NCBI RefSeq assembly: GCF_003049705.1
Contig: NZ_PIRF01000004.1
Span: 186,001 to 250,000, forward strand
Length of the DNA: 64,000 nt
Origin: Campylobacter concisus
Lineage (GTDB): Bacteria > Campylobacterota > Campylobacteria > Campylobacterales > Campylobacteraceae
Direction of reading: 5' to 3'
Positions 29,150 to 40,871 of this stretch are shown here, in pieces (within the stretch, counting starts at the first letter, position 1; each line of letters begins with the position of its first letter). Under the pieces are notes generated by a model that saw only the letters and a list, made by a program, of their open reading frames with translations, had not been told where the DNA came from and made no database searches. The position numbers and the translations under genes are program-made.

Positions 29150-31063
29150 TTATGAGCCAGCACGCTCTGGTGCACCAAAATAAAAGCCCTGGAACTCATC
29201 TACGCCGATCTCTTTACAGATTTCAAATATCTCTTTTGAATGCACATATTCAGCAATAGTTTTTATACCAAGGTCTTTTGCAAATGCCACAATCGCACTT
29301 GCGATAGAGTGTGAATCTTTATTTATGTCTATATCTTTTATAATAGAGCCATCGATCTTCACGTAGTCAGGCTTGATCTTTATGATGTAAGAAAAATTTG
29401 AATATCCTGAGCCAAAATCATCGATAGCGATCTTTGCGCCCATGCTTTTTACACGCTCGATAAAATTTGAAACTCTCTCTAAATTTTTAAGCTCTTCATC
29501 TTCAACGATCTCAAATACTACTCTACCAGCAACATTGTGCTTGTTCAATAAATTTAAAACAAGTGAGCTAACATCACCATCAATCATATCTCTACTGCTT
29601 AAATTTATAGAAAGTACTAAATTCTTATCCTCTACAAGCTGCTTAAAACACTTTTTAATGAGTTGTTTCTCAAGATCAGCATAACGCTTAATGCGCTTTG
29701 AGATATCTAAAAAGACATTTGGTGATATAACGTCGCCTCTATCTAAAAGTCTTATCAAACATTCATATTTTACAGGTACCTTTTGATCATTAACTATCGG
29801 CTGAAAATAAGGAACAATATTGTTATTTATAGTGGCGTATTGTATCAGTTTAGAGCGTTCTATTTGAGTTGCATATTCCTCTTTTTGATTTAGCCCTTTG
29901 AAATAACAAACATAGTCTTTATCTTGCTCTTTTGCTGTTTTTAATGCTATTGTTGCTTTTCTTAGTGTTTGGTCACTATCAAGAGCAAAGCCTATTGTAC
30001 TATGTATCTCGATACCTTCTATCTCTCTACCATCTTCATCGACTATACTTAGCATACGACCTTTAAAAATTTCTATCAAATCTTCAACCATATCTTCATA
30101 TCTATCGATAAAGCTATCACTATCTTCTACCAGAGCAAACCTATCTGCTTCTATGCAGTAAGCTTTCATATTCTCATTTTTGGCAAATTCACTGATCAAA
30201 TCAGCCATCTTTACCAAAATCTGATCACATGCAAATTTACCGTAAAAGTCATTCATCTTACCAAAATCATCAATATCTATAAGCACTACTTTAGGATTTT
30301 CATAGCTATTAATATCACGCACCAATGCTGTTTTATTTAAAAGTCCAGTCATCGGATCGATATAAAGCTTTTCTCCAAGCTCTTCTATCTGTTTTTTAGC
30401 ATCTGTTTTTAATGCGTTATAGTTATTTTTTTCTTTTATATATTTAACCGCATACCATATACAAGTAGACAAAGCAACTATTGCACCAATGAGGCTTAAG
30501 ATGAATGTTAAAGTCATATTATTTAAAAGCCACTCAAAAAAGTACTCATCATGCGTACCAGTAATACGTTGATCGACCTTTCCTTTAAAGCCTAATATAT
30601 ACTCTCCAACTGGCACAAACATACAAACTTGAGCGGCATTTTCTGGCAAAATTTTTGCCCAAAAATAATCTTTTTGGAAATTATGAGCAAAGATATTTCC
30701 ACAGCTTTTGTCGTTAAATTCTTGATTTATTATTCTTTTATCTGAAGACGCTACGACCTTGTATCCATTTTTATTATCATCCTTTAATAAAAGGACATCG
30801 CCCATAGCACTATCGTTAATGTAAGATTGAAAATTTGCGACATCATATTTGCTGACATTTTTGAAATAATCAACATATTGATATGTCAAATAATCAACTT
30901 TCTTTCGAAGATTAAAACCATTTTCAGCAGAAGCATTATTAAATTTAAAATAAAAAACTGCCAGGTTTTCGACTAAAAAAATACTTCCCAAAACAAACAC
31001 TAAACCTATAATCGTTTTAGTGATGTGTAGATTTTTGCCCGTTTGCTCATCCTTGTTACTCAA
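29150..31063 (-). CDS. Membrane GGDEF-EAL protein; probable c-di-GMP phosphodiesterase
   Basis: 637 aa: TM helix (about 14-36), periplasmic sensor region (37-180), TM helix (about 181-203), GGDEF domain (about 228-390) and EAL domain (400-637). The GGDEF signature is degenerate ([11 protein letters not shown]), so cyclase activity is unlikely. The EAL domain keeps metal and catalytic residues: ECLIR for [33 protein letters not shown], and EFQGFYFG. The likely role is c-di-GMP breakdown under control of a periplasmic signal, with the GGDEF part regulatory. Confidence 0.87.
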   Translation of the reverse strand: MSNKDEQTGKNLHITKTIIGLVFVLGSIFLVENLAVFYFKFNNASAENGFNLRKKVDYLTYQYVDYFKNVSKYDVANFQSYINDSAMGDVLLLKDDNKNGYKVVASSDKRIINQEFNDKSCGNIFAHNFQKDYFWAKILPENAAQVCMFVPVGEYILGFKGKVDQRITGTHDEYFFEWLLNNMTLTFILSLIGAIVALSTCIWYAVKYIKEKNNYNALKTDAKKQIEELGEKLYIDPMTGLLNKTALVRDINSYENPKVVLIDIDDFGKMNDFYGKFACDQILVKMADLISEFAKNENMKAYCIEADRFALVEDSDSFIDRYEDMVEDLIEIFKGRMLSIVDEDGREIEGIEIHSTIGFALDSDQTLRKATIALKTAKEQDKDYVCYFKGLNQKEEYATQIERSKLIQYATINNNIVPYFQPIVNDQKVPVKYECLIRLLDRGDVISPNVFLDISKRIKRYADLEKQLIKKCFKQLVEDKNLVLSINLSSRDMIDGDVSSLVLNLLNKHNVAGRVVFEIVEDEELKNLERVSNFIERVKSMGAKIAIDDFGSGYSNFSYIIKIKPDYVKIDGSIIKDIDINKDSHSIASAIVAFAKDLGIKTIAEYVHSKEIFEICKEIGVDEFQGFYFGAPERAGS

Positions 31064-31138
31064 AAGTTACTTCCCTTATTTTGTGTACTTGCCCTGATTA
31101 TATCAACCTTAAAATAAATTTTAACTTTTAGGAAGAAG

Positions 31139-33343
31139 TTAAAGCCTGACTATTTTAGCTCCATATCCGCCTTGATTTGCCGGTGCATCGTGAAATTCTT
31201 TCACGCTTGGATGCTCTTTTAAGAAATTTTTGACAGCAAAGGCAAGCTTGCCAGTGCCGATACCGTGAAATACGCTAACCTCGTCAAATCCCATAACAAG
31301 ACTATCTGAGATAAATTTATCAAGCTTAGCTATCGCCTCGTCAGCTCTCATGCCGTGCAGATCAAGCGAGAGCGAGGCTGTTTTTGGCTTATCGACACTT
31401 AAATTTACGCCGCCTTTTTTAGGTAAGACTACCTCGTTGCCATTTTTTCTTAAAAGCTCAAGTGGCACACGTAAATTTATGCCATTTGACTCGATCATAG
31501 CGTCATTTTTAGAGATGCTTAAAACCGTGCCTTTTATATTTTCATACTTCACTCTATCGCCTACTTTTAGGCTCTCGCGCTCAGTTTTCTTAGGCTTAAC
31601 GATGGCAGCTTTTTTCTCATTTGCCACGTTTAGCGCTCTTTGCTTGTCTTTAATGTCTTTGAAATTTATAACAGCTTTTGCCGCATTTATTGCTTCATAA
31701 TACTCTTTTTCTAGGCGCGAAATAGTCGCATTTAGCTTAATCTCATTTTTCTCTTTTAGCTCTTTTTGCTCCTCAAGCAAGCGCTCCAGCCGCTCCTCTT
31801 TTGCCGTGACCTCTTTTATGCCCTCATTAAGCTTAGTTTGTAAATTTAGCGTCTTTGTGATGATCTCGTTTAAATTCTCTTTATCTTCGCCGTAAATTTT
31901 CTTTGCCTGAGCCACTAGATTTTGAGATATGCCGTATCTTGCCGCTGTTTCAAAGGCGTAAGACTTGCCGATCGTGCCTTTTAAAAACTCAAATTTAGGC
32001 CTTTGAGCCACCCCGTCGTAAAGTGCCGCCACTAGCTCAACCTCTGGATTCTTAGCTAGCAACATCGCAAGGCGCTTGTGGTGGGTCGTGATGATCATTT
32101 TGATATCTTGAGTGATGAGGCGCTCTATCATGACGCCATACAAGCTCGCAGCCTCCTCAAAGTCGGTGCCAAGCTCGATCTCGTCGATGCCTATGATGAT
32201 AGATTTTTTAGTAAAAAGCCTTGCAAAATGCACCATCCTGCCAGCAAAGGTCGAGATGTCGTTTTTCACGCTTTGCGGATCTTCTATGATCGCGTCAAAT
32301 TCTTTAAAAGAGCCGATACTTGAGCGGTTTGCGTCGATACGCATAGGCAGCAGATACTTTGCAAGAAGCGTGGCTGAGATGATCGATTTTAAAAGCATCG
32401 ACTTACCACCAGCATTTACGCCGGTTATTAAAAGCACTTTTTTACTAAAATCCACACTCACGCTCTTTGGGTTTTTTAGCGCTGGATGGGCAAATTTCTC
32501 AAGCTTGATAACATGCGAGCTATTTGGCAAAACAAACTCATAGTCACGTGACCTAGCCAAATTTACACGAGCCTGATATGCGTCAAACTGATCAAAAGCG
32601 TTATTTATAAATTTCAAAAAAAGCAGGCTCTTGCTCATCTGCAAGCTAAATTTCTTGCAGTGCTCAAAAATGATCTCCTCTTTTCTATCAAGCAGCTCGC
32701 TTTGCTCCTTTTTTAGGCGCTCAGTGCTTGCAGGTGCGACGTAGAAGTAGCCGCCTGAGCTTCTAGCGATCACGGTGCCTTTTAGGGCGTGATTAAAACC
32801 ACCACGCACTAAAAGTGCCTCTTGCGAGTTGATGTAGTGCGTCTGGGTATCGACTAGATAGGGCGTGATGTGTTTTGAGTAGATGAGCTTTTTAAGCTCA
32901 GCGTCGATCTGGCGCTTTTTCTCGCTAAATGCCTGCTTTATCGCAGCAAATCTCTCATCAACGCTGTCGCTAAACTCGCCATTTTCATCAAAGCTGTTTG
33001 CCATATGGCTCATCGCTTCAGGGATTTCAACTTTAGCGATCCACTCGCCAAGCCTACCTTCAAATTTTTGCTTTTTTAGATATGAAAAATACTTAATGAT
33101 CTTTGCAAACTCGTAAATTTCGCTGATGTGAAGCACTGCTTGCTTGCTAAGTCTCATAAGCGCGTCATCAAGCTCTTTTATCTCGTCAGGTGCCTTGAAA
33201 TCATACTTTGAAAGCTCGCTAATGTTTTCAAAGTGGATTTTGCTGTCGCCTTGTAAAAATAGCGGTTTTTGCCTTGCTAAAAAGGAGTTAAATTTATCCA
33301 GATACTCGCCAAGATCTAGCTTTAAAAATATCTCTTCAGTCAT
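31139..33343 (-). CDS. mutS2: MutS2, endonuclease with MutS ATPase and Smr domain
   Basis: Acts on recombination intermediates and branched DNA or, in recent work on the family, collided ribosomes. 734 aa: N-terminal MutS core helices, ATPase with Walker A ITGVNAGGKSML (about 330) and Walker B IIIGIDEIELGTDFEEAA, a coiled-coil region (about 500-600), then a C-terminal Smr domain (LDLHGMRADEAIAKL, FHGIGTGKLAFAV). It overlaps the upstream small membrane gene by four bases. Family length is typical. Confidence 0.94.
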   Translation of the reverse strand: MTEEIFLKLDLGEYLDKFNSFLARQKPLFLQGDSKIHFENISELSKYDFKAPDEIKELDDALMRLSKQAVLHISEIYEFAKIIKYFSYLKKQKFEGRLGEWIAKVEIPEAMSHMANSFDENGEFSDSVDERFAAIKQAFSEKKRQIDAELKKLIYSKHITPYLVDTQTHYINSQEALLVRGGFNHALKGTVIARSSGGYFYVAPASTERLKKEQSELLDRKEEIIFEHCKKFSLQMSKSLLFLKFINNAFDQFDAYQARVNLARSRDYEFVLPNSSHVIKLEKFAHPALKNPKSVSVDFSKKVLLITGVNAGGKSMLLKSIISATLLAKYLLPMRIDANRSSIGSFKEFDAIIEDPQSVKNDISTFAGRMVHFARLFTKKSIIIGIDEIELGTDFEEAASLYGVMIERLITQDIKMIITTHHKRLAMLLAKNPEVELVAALYDGVAQRPKFEFLKGTIGKSYAFETAARYGISQNLVAQAKKIYGEDKENLNEIITKTLNLQTKLNEGIKEVTAKEERLERLLEEQKELKEKNEIKLNATISRLEKEYYEAINAAKAVINFKDIKDKQRALNVANEKKAAIVKPKKTERESLKVGDRVKYENIKGTVLSISKNDAMIESNGINLRVPLELLRKNGNEVVLPKKGGVNLSVDKPKTASLSLDLHGMRADEAIAKLDKFISDSLVMGFDEVSVFHGIGTGKLAFAVKNFLKEHPSVKEFHDAPANQGGYGAKIVRL

Positions 33344-33684
33344 TGCTCACAACTTTTTATAGGCACGATGACGCCTGAAAGATCGCTAAATTCTCTTTTA
33401 GCTAAAAATGAAGCCGTGCCAAATTCATAGTTAAATTTCTCAGCGCTAACGTTGTATTCGCCGCATTTTAGCACTTTGCCCTGTTTAAAATCGCTAACTA
33501 GCTTTGAGATGGCGTCCTCATTTTTTGATAAATTTTGCTCGTAAAAATAGACGCAAACAAGGATCGCTACAAGCACCGCGCTAACAAGCGCTTTTACGCC
33601 TTTGCTGATCTTTTCATCTTTTATCGCCCAGATCGCTCCAAAAAGCAGCATCACGCCGGCGATTATTATCAAATTTCTTACCAT
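33340..33684 (-). CDS. Small membrane protein, unknown function
   Basis: 114 aa. Two predicted TM helices (about 4-20 and 31-48) and a hydrophilic C-terminal tail with two cysteines. No family recognised. It sits between mutS2 (ATGA overlap of four bases) and the 105-aa gene (seven-base overlap) in the murC-mutS2 operon. A conserved small gene in this position is known from C. jejuni, which supports it being real. Confidence 0.75.
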   Translation of the reverse strand: MVRNLIIIAGVMLLFGAIWAIKDEKISKGVKALVSAVLVAILVCVYFYEQNLSKNEDAISKLVSDFKQGKVLKCGEYNVSAEKFNYEFGTASFLAKREFSDLSGVIVPIKSCEQ

Positions 33685-33995
33685 TTCACGCCTTTATACT
33701 TTGCGATGAGCTCTTTGTAAAGCTCAGCATGAGGCTTGATCTTTTCTAAAATTTCAGCCCTAACCTCGCTGATATCTTGCTTTTCAACCAGCAAGCAAAC
33801 AGCCATATACGGGGCATTTGGCAGCATCTCTTTTATCTGAGTGCTACTTAGCTTTTGCTCCCTTGCAAGCGCGATCAAGATATCTTTTTTACCTAAATTT
33901 ATAAGGCTTGAAATTTCTTCTTCACTAAGCTCTTTTTCTTTTATCTCTTTTAAAATTTCATTTTCATCTTGAAGCTTGAAAGTGCTTAGATCCAT
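33678..33995 (-). CDS. Conserved small protein, unknown function
   Basis: 105 aa, all-helical and charged, soluble, no signal peptide or membrane segment. Two similar helical units are discernible (EEEISSLINLGKKDILIALA and STQIKEMLPNAPYMAVCLLV), suggesting a HEAT/leucine-variant type repeat. I do not recognise a named family. The ATG shares one base with the murC stop (TAATG), and its end overlaps the next gene by seven bases. Confidence 0.75.
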   Translation of the reverse strand: MDLSTFKLQDENEILKEIKEKELSEEEISSLINLGKKDILIALAREQKLSSTQIKEMLPNAPYMAVCLLVEKQDISEVRAEILEKIKPHAELYKELIAKYKGVKW

Positions 33996-35323
33996 TAATA
34001 TCCGCCCCTTAGCTGCACGCTGATATCGCCCGCTCCAAAGCCAACTACGATGCCATCACTTAGGCGGTTTTTCACGCCAAATTCATCTGTAAATTCTATG
34101 CCCTCTTCAACCCTCTCGACCTTGTCTGTAAAGATCGGGTTATACTCGCTAAACTCACTCTTCATATCAACTTCAATCGGATTTTCTCCAGCTGCATAAA
34201 CTGGCAAAATGACAAGCTCATCAACGCCTTTAAAGCACTCTTTAAAGCCAGGTAAATTTGTGCTAAGTCTTGTGTAGCGGTGTGGCTGAAATATCGCTGT
34301 GACGCTGTTTATACCTAAAATTTTGGCGTATTCAAAGACTGATTTTAGCGTTGCTTTTATCTCGGTTGGATGGTGCGCGTAGTCGTCGATTAGGACGAAA
34401 TTTTTGTTTGCGCTAAGTATGTCAAAACGCTTTTTGATGCCTTTAAAATTTAGTAAATTTTCTCTGATGTCTTTAAGCGGTGTCTCATGCATCGCAGCAA
34501 GGATGGCTAAAGATGCGTCTATGGCGATGTGCTCACCCATGCCAAAGGCTTCAAATTTGCCTAAATTTTTAAGATTAAAGCTGGTGTATGGCTGATAGTC
34601 TCTTACAACCATTGTAAGCTCCGTGATGTCGGTGCTTGGGTAAAGCCTGATCGCATCAAGCTTAAGCGTGCTTAAAAACTCATCCTCAGCATTTATCACC
34701 CTAACTTTCGCACGCTCCAAAAAACCCTTGTAGGCTGCGTAAAATTTAGCTAGATCATAATCGTAGTGCTCCATGTGCTCTGGCTCTGCGTTTGTGACGA
34801 TGGCTAGATATGGGTTTGAGTTTAGAAAGCTCGAATCGCTCTCATCAGCCTCAAATACGACGTTATCGCTTTTGGCGTAGCGCATATTTGAACCAAACTG
34901 CTTTGATATGGCGCCAATGATCACTGAGCCCTCGATTAGGCTTGCTAGCATCGCTGAAGTCGTGCTCTTACCGTGCGCGCCAGCTACTGCAAAGACGCAC
35001 TTATCCTCAAGCACATAAGGCAAAATTTCTTTTCTAGAAAAGCACTTTATGCCCTTTCTCCTGGCCTCCACTAGCTCGATGTTATCCTCTTTTATCGCGG
35101 CCGAGTAGACCACAAAGTCTTGGTCTTTTATCGCCTCTTTGCAGTGCGGCGTGATGACTTCGATGCCTTCATCTTTTAGCTCTAGCGTCGTCTTACTCTC
35201 TTTGATGTCGCTGCCGCTTATCTTGTGGCCTTTTTCGTGTAAAAATCTAGCGATGGCTGAGATACCGATGCCGCCGATGCCTATGAAATGGACTTTTTTG
35301 ATCTCGTTGTTTAGCTCTTGCAA
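33995..35323 (-). CDS. murC: MurC, UDP-N-acetylmuramate--L-alanine ligase
   Basis: Adds L-Ala to UDP-MurNAc in peptidoglycan synthesis. 442 aa. N-terminal UDP-binding domain starts with VHFIGIGGIGISAIA, central ATP-binding motif AGAHGKSTTSAM, then EADESDSSF, and a C-terminal domain with DDYAHHPTEI and FQPHRYTR. All key motifs are present. First gene of murC-105aa-114aa-mutS2. Confidence 0.97.
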   Translation of the reverse strand: MQELNNEIKKVHFIGIGGIGISAIARFLHEKGHKISGSDIKESKTTLELKDEGIEVITPHCKEAIKDQDFVVYSAAIKEDNIELVEARRKGIKCFSRKEILPYVLEDKCVFAVAGAHGKSTTSAMLASLIEGSVIIGAISKQFGSNMRYAKSDNVVFEADESDSSFLNSNPYLAIVTNAEPEHMEHYDYDLAKFYAAYKGFLERAKVRVINAEDEFLSTLKLDAIRLYPSTDITELTMVVRDYQPYTSFNLKNLGKFEAFGMGEHIAIDASLAILAAMHETPLKDIRENLLNFKGIKKRFDILSANKNFVLIDDYAHHPTEIKATLKSVFEYAKILGINSVTAIFQPHRYTRLSTNLPGFKECFKGVDELVILPVYAAGENPIEVDMKSEFSEYNPIFTDKVERVEEGIEFTDEFGVKNRLSDGIVVGFGAGDISVQLRGGY

Positions 35324-35388
35324 ATTTTATCCTTAAGTTTTTCGTGATTTTAACAAAAACTACTAAATTTAAGGCTGAAAAATGGCTT

Positions 35389-35742
35389 TTATTTGCTTAG
35401 CTCAAAGCTTTCATCTATCAGGTCAAAAACGGTTTTTTGTGAGATTTTGGAGTTTAAATTTACACTTATCCAGTTCTTTTTATTCATGTGATATGCCTTA
35501 AAAATTTGCTGCTCATCAACTAGTATCATCGCTAGATCTGGGCTGCATTTTAGATTTAAAACCTCTATAATCTCGTCACTTTTAAACCCAAGCTTGCTAG
35601 CGTTTATCTCCATAAGCAGTGCAAACCACTTCTCATTTTTCTTGTGACGAAAGGCACTAAATTTTGGATATTTTGGGAAAATTTGCTCACCTAAAACGTC
35701 AAATTTCTCTTTTATATATCCCTCAACGTCACTTCGTTTCAA
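35389..35742 (-). CDS. MmcQ/YjbR family protein
   Basis: 117 aa with the YjbR/CyaY-like fold pattern: an N-terminal helix (VEGYIKEKFDV), the FRHKKNEKWFALLM strand pair, LNLKCSPDLAMILVDE and YHMNKKNWISVNL near the C-terminus. The family is called DNA-binding in some databases, but its function is not established. It is monocistronic, with an imperfect inverted repeat in the 119-base gap upstream. Confidence 0.85.
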   Translation of the reverse strand: MKRSDVEGYIKEKFDVLGEQIFPKYPKFSAFRHKKNEKWFALLMEINASKLGFKSDEIIEVLNLKCSPDLAMILVDEQQIFKAYHMNKKNWISVNLNSKISQKTVFDLIDESFELSK

Positions 35743-35775
35743 ATTTCACTCCAAAATTCCTTTAAAGAGCGATCA

Positions 35776-35821
35776 TTATCATAGTTGTGATGGCACATTA
35801 CTCAACTCACAATCGTGATAA
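35776..35821. repeat. Imperfect inverted repeat upstream of the YjbR-like gene
   Basis: TTATCATAGTTGTGA (35776-35790) and TCACAATCGTGATAA (35807-35821) form two arms of 15 bases with three central mismatches, around a 16-base loop. On the minus strand it lies after the nitrilase-like gene and 34 bases before the YjbR-like ATG. It has no T-tract, so an operator is as likely as a terminator. Confidence 0.5.
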
Positions 35822-35861
35822 CTTTTGCTAAATTTGCTCTTTTCTACCTAGGCACAGCACT

Positions 35862-36656
35862 TCATCTTTTAAATTTCGCCTCTATCTGCATAAAGCCCCA
35901 AGTGCTTCTAGCCTCGCTAAGCTCCTTTTTGCTAAGCTCATCTATCATCATCTCTTCATTTTTACCAAGCCTATTTTTAACTTCACCAAATGGATTAATA
36001 AGCATCGAATCGCCGTAAAAACTCCACTGCGCATCATCGCTCTTGTGGCTTCCTACGCGGTTTACGCGGAGAACATAGACGTTGTTTGTAAAGGCTCTAA
36101 CCTTTAAAAGCTCCTCCCAGCGCGCCTGAGAAAAAAATGTGCAAGCCGTTGGCACTAGAACAATATCTACCTTTTTAGCGCTCATATAAGCCCAGCAAAT
36201 GTCAAAATGTGCCTCATAGCCAAACATAACGCCTACTTTAAATTTATCATATGTAAAGATAGGTAAATTTAGCTCATCGCTTGTGTTATTAAAGAATTTA
36301 GCCTCATTCCAGTGAGCGTAAGGCATGAGAATTTGCTGATCATATAGCTTTACTTGTGTTGGGGTAAATTTGGCTAGACTTTTAAAAATTTCCTTACCTT
36401 TTAGATTTACAATGGGTGCAACGATATTTAGATCATACTTTTTTGCCATTGCAAAAAGAGCCTCTTTTTTGCGCTCGCTTTGCTCTTTTATAAGGCTTTT
36501 TGGCATGCTAATGAGCTCTTTAAAAAAACTATTTAGCACATATTCGCCAAGCACAACCAGCCTTGCATTTTCGTCCGCACAAATTTTTAGATAATAATCA
36601 AGCCTTGCCTCACTTAAAGGCTGAGTTGGTAGCTGAAGAGCACAAATTCTACTCAT
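35862..36656 (-). CDS. Nitrilase-fold protein lacking the catalytic Lys and Cys
   Basis: 264 aa carbon-nitrogen hydrolase fold. Normal family members use Glu-Lys-Cys. Glu38 is present (VLGEYVLNSF). The Lys motif YxKxxL reads YDQQIL (Gln107), and the Cys motif ICYD reads FGYE (Gly146). A Cys at 154 (FDICW) is out of register. Later motifs are ordinary (VDIVLVPTACT, RAFTNNVYVLRVN). It is probably not a standard amidase and may be a binding protein or a divergent enzyme. It overlaps xseB by eight bases. Confidence 0.82.
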   Translation of the reverse strand: MSRICALQLPTQPLSEARLDYYLKICADENARLVVLGEYVLNSFFKELISMPKSLIKEQSERKKEALFAMAKKYDLNIVAPIVNLKGKEIFKSLAKFTPTQVKLYDQQILMPYAHWNEAKFFNNTSDELNLPIFTYDKFKVGVMFGYEAHFDICWAYMSAKKVDIVLVPTACTFFSQARWEELLKVRAFTNNVYVLRVNRVGSHKSDDAQWSFYGDSMLINPFGEVKNRLGKNEEMMIDELSKKELSEARSTWGFMQIEAKFKR

Positions 36657-36840
36657 CGTCCACCTGCTTTATGCTAAGTTTTGCATTTTCTAAAATTTCT
36701 CTTGCTTCATTTAAGAGCTTTTTGCCTTGTTCGTGCAGCTTTATGCTATTTTCTAAGCTCACATCATCTTTGTTTAGATCGTTTAAAATTTTATCTGCTA
36801 GGGCTAATTTTTCTTCAAAGCTTTGCTCTTTTTGCTCCAT
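36649..36840 (-). CDS. xseB: XseB, exonuclease VII small subunit
   Basis: 63 aa helical protein matching the XseB pattern: SFEEKLALADKILNDLNKDD, then VSLENSIKLHEQGKKLL and REILENAKLSI. The subunit surrounds XseA in exonuclease VII. xseA is not adjacent. It lies three bases after metX and overlaps the nitrilase-like gene by eight bases. Confidence 0.85.
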   Translation of the reverse strand: MEQKEQSFEEKLALADKILNDLNKDDVSLENSIKLHEQGKKLLNEAREILENAKLSIKQVDDE

Positions 36841-36843
36841 TTT

Positions 36844-37949
36844 CTATCCTTTTAATATATTTTTTATATATCCATCAAATTTTTCTATTTCGACCAAAAA
36901 TGCGTCGTGGCCGTAGTTGCTATCTATCTCTACGAAATTTGTATTCTCTCCTCGCCCCATCTCGCAAAGTGTGTCATAAATTTCTCTCATACAGCACGGC
37001 GGAAAGAGTAGATCGCCTTTGAAAGCGATTAGATGTAAGTTTGCTTTTATCGGCGCAAGGGCGTCTTTTAGATTGTCATAGTGCCTTGTACAGTCAAAGA
37101 TATTCATCATTTTTACGATATATAGGTAGCTTAGCGGATCAAACCTCTTTGGAAAGTTGTAGCCGTTGTACTCCATGTAGCGATCCACCTGAAAGCGCCC
37201 AGAAAGCTCATAAAGGCCGTCTGTCTCAACATAGTTTCGCCCGAATTTCTCATCCATGCTATCAGGGCTTAAAAAGCTGATATGACCTGCCATCCTGCCG
37301 TAAGCCATGCCTTTTAGACCATTTTTTCTTATAAATTCTGCGTCGTATTCGCCGTTTTTGAAATTTTCATCGTTTAAAATGGCTTCGATGGCGATTTTAT
37401 TAAACGCTATCGCCCAAGGCTTCGTCTGATAGGTGCTTGCTAGCATTATGATATCTTGCGCAAACTCTGGAAACTCGATAGCGTAGCAAAGTGCTTGCAT
37501 ACCGCCAAGACTGCCGCCTATCACGGCTCTTGCATTTGTGATGCCAAGCTCGCTAAATAGCCTCATCTGCGCCTTTACCACGTCGCTTATGGCAAGGACT
37601 GGGAAATTTAGCCTATACTCTTTGCCGCTACTTCTATCAACACTTAGCGGCGAGGTCGAGCCAAAGCACGAGCCTAAGATATTTACGCAGATGACGTAAA
37701 ATTTATCCGTATCGACCGCCTTTTTGCTGCCTATTAGCCCGTCCCACCAGCCAGCTTTCTCATCGCCTGCGTAGGTGCCAGCAGCGTGGTGTGAGCCAGT
37801 TAGAGCGTGACAGATTACGATAACGTTGCTTTTATCAGCATTTAGCGTGCCGTAAGTCTCGTAAATAAGCTTGAAATTTGATAGCATACGGCCACTCTCA
37901 AGATAGAGTGGCTCGTTAAATTTAATAGTTCTAGTTTGCAGGTCTAACA

Positions 37950-37950
<1 letters not shown>
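36844..37950 (-). CDS. metX: MetX, homoserine O-acetyltransferase
   Basis: Makes O-acetylhomoserine for methionine synthesis; alpha/beta hydrolase fold. 368 aa from a GTG at 37950 that overlaps the guaB stop by one base (TAGTG). Motifs: ICHALTGSHHAAG, the nucleophile elbow GGSLGGMQA, GDLLFPP with the acid, and NYGHDAFL with the catalytic His. Acyl donor preference (acetyl or succinyl) cannot be fixed from sequence alone. Confidence 0.94.
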
Positions 37951-40761
<2,811 letters not shown>

Positions 40762-40766
40762 TATTT

Positions 40767-40871
40767 TTATCCTTTAAATTTATTAACCAAAAATATGCCA
40801 AACAAGCTAACAACGACCACCGCAGCGATCGTTGTGACTATGATAGTTGCGCTTACTGGCTCACTTAGCAC
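40767..40871 (-). CDS. 34-residue membrane peptide between ileS and gatA
   Basis: Starts at a GTG inside the end of ileS (an in-frame stop TAA directly precedes it) with GAGG upstream, and ends five bases before gatA. It encodes one hydrophobic helix, about residues 8-28 ([20 protein letters not shown]), flanked by MLSEPV and a basic end (VNKFKG). C. jejuni has a small hydrophobic protein gene in the same place, which supports it being real. Its function is unknown. Confidence 0.7.
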   Translation of the reverse strand: MLSEPVSATIIVTTIAAVVVVSLFGIFLVNKFKG

